The translations under genes were made by a program, and so were the position numbers. The notes under the pieces were generated by a model. It saw only the letters and a list, made by a program, of their open reading frames with translations, had not been told where the DNA came from and ran no database searches. Below are positions 37,005 to 39,279 of a stretch of 39,279 nt of DNA, one piece after another (position 1 is the stretch's first letter; each line of letters begins with the position of its first letter). The stretch lies in the NCBI RefSeq assembly GCF_001812805.1, contig NZ_KV810470.1, positions 1-39,279 on the forward strand, in the 5' to 3' direction. This stretch comes from Corynebacterium sp. HMSC078H07. GTDB lineage: Bacteria > Actinomycetota > Actinomycetes > Mycobacteriales > Mycobacteriaceae.

Positions 37005-38489
37005 ATGGCACAATTTATTGCGCCCACTGAGGGCCTTACTTCCCTGACCGCTGCTGAGCTGGCGCAGAAGATCCACTCTCGCGAGCTGACCTCCCGTGAG
37101 GTTACCCAGGCTTTCCTGGATCGCATTGCAGAAACCAACGATGAGCTCAACGCCTTCCTGCACGTAGGTGCTGAGGAAGCACTGGCGGCTGCCGACGCCG
37201 TCGATAAGTCCCTCGACGCCGGCGAAGAACCCGCTTCCGCCTTGGCGGGCGTGCCGCTGGCGCTCAAGGATCTTCTCGTCACGACGGACGCTCCGACGAC
37301 CGCTGCCTCCAAGATGCTGGAAGGCTGGGTCTCGCCTTACGACGCCACCCTGGTCACCAAGCTGCGTGAGGCCGGCATTCCTATTTTGGGTAAGACGAAC
37401 CTCGACGAGTTCGCTATGGGCTCCTCGAATGAGAACTCCGCTTACGGCCCTGCCCACAACCCTTACGACACTGAGCGCACCCCGGGCGGCTCCGGTGGTG
37501 GTACTGCTGCAGCCCTTGCTTCCGGCCAGGCTCCCCTGGGTATCGGTACCGACACGGGCGGCTCCATTCGCCAGCCTGCTGCACTGACCAACACTGTCGG
37601 CGTGAAGCCGACCTACGGCACCGTGTCCCGCTACGGCCTTATTGCTGCTGCTAGCTCTCTGGACCAGGCTGGCCCGACGGCTCGTACGGTCCTAGACACC
37701 GCCTTGCTGCACGAAATCATCGCCGGCCACGATTCCTTCGACGCGACCTCTGTGGACAAGCCGGTCGCTCCGGTCGTTGAGGCCGCTAAGGAAGGCGCAA
37801 ACGGTGACCTCTCTGGTGTGAAGGTCGGACTCATCAAGCAGTTTGAGCGTGATGGCTGGCAGGACGGCGTCATGGAGGCCTACCATGCTGCCGTTGAGCA
37901 GTTGAAGTCCCAGGGCGCTGAAATGGTTGAGGTCGACTGCCCGCACTTCGACGATGCCCTGGCTGCTTACTACCTCATCATGCCGTGTGAGGTGTCTTCC
38001 AACCTGGCTCGCTTCGACGGCATGCGCTACGGCCAGCGCGTCGGCGACGACGGTACCCACTCTGCTGAAGAGGTCATGTCCCTGTCCCGTGCCGCCGGCT
38101 TCGGCCCTGAGGTTAAGCGCCGTATCATGCTGGGTACCTACGCCCTTTCCGTCGGTTATTACGACGCCTACTACTTGCAGGCTCAGCGCGTGCGTACGCT
38201 CATCGCCCAAGACTTCGCTCGTGCCTTCGAGCAGGCCGACGTTCTAGTATCCCCAACGACGCCGACCACAGCCTTCAAGCTGGGCGAGAAGGCTGAGGAT
38301 CCGATGGAGATGTACAACTTCGACCTCTGCACCTTGCCTCTGAACCTCGCGGGTGTATGTGGCATGTCCGTACCTTCTGGTTTGGCCTCCGATACCAACC
38401 TGCCGACAGGCCTGCAGATCATGGCCCCTGCCTTCCAGGACGATCGCCTCTACAAGGTGGGCGCTGCTTACGAAGCCGGCCGCAAGTAA
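37005..38489 (+). CDS. gatA: Asp-tRNA(Asn)/Glu-tRNA(Gln) amidotransferase subunit A
   Basis: GatA (494 residues) is the glutaminase subunit of GatCAB and supplies ammonia through a channel to GatB. The amidase signature is complete: [10 protein letters not shown] (Lys 88), [14 protein letters not shown] (cis-Ser 163) and [12 protein letters not shown] (nucleophile Ser 187). The C-terminal [19 protein letters not shown] segment is typical. ATG 37005 is chosen over the open frame to 36933 because GGAGGAG sits before it and relatives begin here. It is transcribed with gatC and followed by a strong hairpin terminator. Confidence 0.97.
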   Translation: MAQFIAPTEGLTSLTAAELAQKIHSRELTSREVTQAFLDRIAETNDELNAFLHVGAEEALAAADAVDKSLDAGEEPASALAGVPLALKDLLVTTDAPTTAASKMLEGWVSPYDATLVTKLREAGIPILGKTNLDEFAMGSSNENSAYGPAHNPYDTERTPGGSGGGTAAALASGQAPLGIGTDTGGSIRQPAALTNTVGVKPTYGTVSRYGLIAAASSLDQAGPTARTVLDTALLHEIIAGHDSFDATSVDKPVAPVVEAAKEGANGDLSGVKVGLIKQFERDGWQDGVMEAYHAAVEQLKSQGAEMVEVDCPHFDDALAAYYLIMPCEVSSNLARFDGMRYGQRVGDDGTHSAEEVMSLSRAAGFGPEVKRRIMLGTYALSVGYYDAYYLQAQRVRTLIAQDFARAFEQADVLVSPTTPTTAFKLGEKAEDPMEMYNFDLCTLPLNLAGVCGMSVPSGLASDTNLPTGLQIMAPAFQDDRLYKVGAAYEAGRK

Positions 38490-38519
38490 CGCACGCTGAA
38501 CTACTTCGAGCACCTCCCG

Positions 38520-38555
38520 ACAGCCGCCAGACTCACCTCTGGCGGCTGTTGCTTT
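38520..38555 (+). terminator. Rho-independent terminator after gatA
   Basis: ACAGCCGCCAGA (38520-38531) pairs perfectly with TCTGGCGGCTGT (38538-38549) over 12 bp around a 6-nt loop and is followed by TGCTTT. It closes the gatCA transcript. Confidence 0.85.
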
Positions 38556-38609
38556 ACCTACGGCCTCCTTCACTTCGGAACCGAGTGCATTTCACCCGAC
38601 CCATCGCTT

Positions 38610-38690
38610 CGTCGTTTCACACGACGGGCCCATTTTTGAGGTTTGGGCTTTTGAGCGAGTTTTGGTTTGTCTTCGTCGTTTTATTCGACG
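38610..38690. repeat. Two similar short hairpins before the HNH gene end
   Basis: CTTCGTCGTTT begins two copies of a hairpin: CGTCG-TTTCACA-CGACG (38610-38626) and CGTCG-TTTTATT-CGACG (38674-38690), 64 bp apart. They lie in the 210-bp gap between gatA and the minus-strand HNH gene and may stop transcription of the latter, although no long T run follows on the minus strand. Confidence 0.45.
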
Positions 38691-38699
38691 GCTGGGGGT

Positions 38700-39279
38700 T
38701 TAGAAGGGGATGTCGTCGGTGGTGTCGGTGTTTTCGCCGGTTTGGGCTGCGGCTTCTGTTGCTTCGGTTTCTTCTGCTTGGGTTTGTTGTTGGTGGTAGT
38801 CGTCGAGGGCTTGTTTGAGTCTTTGGGCTTCTTCTCTTATGCGTGTGCGGGTGGTGGTGATGTGTTGGCCAACGGTTTGGGCCCAGCGTTTTTGTTTAGG
38901 TGCTAGGGGTCCTTCTGGTTCGGTCATACACCAGGTGCCGTCTTGGAATAGCCAGATGATATCCCCGCTATTTGGGTCCAGAAGGTAGTGAAGAGTGCCA
39001 TCGGTTTTCATGTTGTGATGCTTCTGGCACAAACACGCCAAGTTACTGGGGTGAGTGGCACCACCGTCGGCATAGTTGTGCCGGTGGTCTAGTTGGGTGT
39101 GGTGGGCTGGTTCAGTGCATCCGTCGATGCGGCAGGTGCCGTCTCTGCCTTCGACTTCTTTGCGCATTCCCACACCCGGGCGATAGGAATCTGTTTCCTC
39201 ACTAGGTTTTGTCAGGTCGCGTTGTTTATCGTGCGGCATGGGGGTGGCTTTCCACCCAAAGCCCTCAACATAGGTTGGG
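38700..39279 (-). CDS. DUF222/HNH (13E12-type) endonuclease-like protein, 3' part
   Basis: This is the C-terminal part of a protein that runs off the right edge; the frame is open to the last base (TYVEGFGWKATPMPHDKQ at the edge side). The HNH fold is clear: CRIDGCTEPAHHTQLDHRHNYADGGATHPSNLACLCQKHHNMK, with the HxxLDHR-type first His, Asn 'SNLACLC' and the final HH. The segment DGTLHYLLDPNSGDIIWLFQDG and a low-complexity Thr/Gln/Glu-rich tail ending DDIPF follow. This is the 13E12-repeat family, abundant and often multi-copy in actinobacteria and suspected to be mobile. An internal ATG at 39239 is unlikely to be the true start, because the conserved frame continues upstream. Confidence 0.85.
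   Translation of the reverse strand, partial: PTYVEGFGWKATPMPHDKQRDLTKPSEETDSYRPGVGMRKEVEGRDGTCRIDGCTEPAHHTQLDHRHNYADGGATHPSNLACLCQKHHNMKTDGTLHYLLDPNSGDIIWLFQDGTWCMTEPEGPLAPKQKRWAQTVGQHITTTRTRIREEAQRLKQALDDYHQQQTQAEETEATEAAAQTGENTDTTDDIPF

Overview
The window looks like a chromosomal segment of a Corynebacterium. Four things point there: an ArsC with the Cys-X5-Lys loop of mycothiol-dependent arsenate reductases, an adjacent glgE-glgB pair, a backbone gene order (ABC ATPase, NUDIX, THUMP-like methyltransferase, etfB, etfA, cysteine desulfurase, mnmA, MetE-like, ligA, ACT protein, gatC, gatA) that matches the Mycobacterium tuberculosis Rv3041c-Rv3011c order as I recall it, and many genes that lack a Shine-Dalgarno site but have a -10 hexamer 6-8 nt before the start (leaderless mRNAs). 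The species cannot be fixed from the sequence alone.

Layout. (1) 1-2340: orphan oligopeptide-binding lipoprotein and arsC. (2) 2354-6529, minus strand: glgE then glgB, for alpha-glucan assembly from maltose-1-phosphate. (3) 6621-12482, plus strand: compact series of ABC ATPase, NUDIX hydrolase, methyltransferase, etfB, etfA and cysteine desulfurase. (4) 12578-20089: a defence block inserted between the desulfurase and mnmA. It holds a single-chain Type ISP-like restriction-modification enzyme split by a frameshift at a run of eight G, and a fused GmrSD-like (DUF262+DUF1524) nuclease. A small membrane protein, a secreted GH25 lysozyme and a spermidine-synthase-like protein follow. (5) 22876-25313: mnmA, a PH-domain protein, and a MetE-like gene interrupted by an in-frame TAG. 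(6) 25442-32239: an accessory block between the MetE-like gene and ligA. It holds a DUF1963 protein, an AAA ATPase, a VapBC-type toxin-antitoxin pair, an ArsR-like regulator with a serine hydrolase and a membrane protein, a DEDDh exonuclease and an AAA_14/DUF4143 ATPase. (7) 32294-38489: ligA, two tandem HAD phosphatases, an ACT-domain protein on the minus strand, gatC and gatA, closed by a strong terminator. (8) The right edge holds the 3' part of a DUF222/HNH (13E12-type) gene.

The most interesting signals are cis elements and disruptions rather than new protein families. They are: an 11-bp-arm perfect palindrome whose centre is the arsC start codon; a G8 tract that switches the restriction enzyme out of frame; four direct repeats with an exact 22-bp period running into the -35 of the AAA_14 ATPase promoter; perfect operators at the VapBC and ArsR-like promoters; and a 19-bp-stem structured element between arsC and glgB.

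The accessory modules in block 6 each appear to carry their own promoter and operator, as expected of independently acquired cassettes. The defence block and block 6 both sit at joints of an otherwise conserved housekeeping order.
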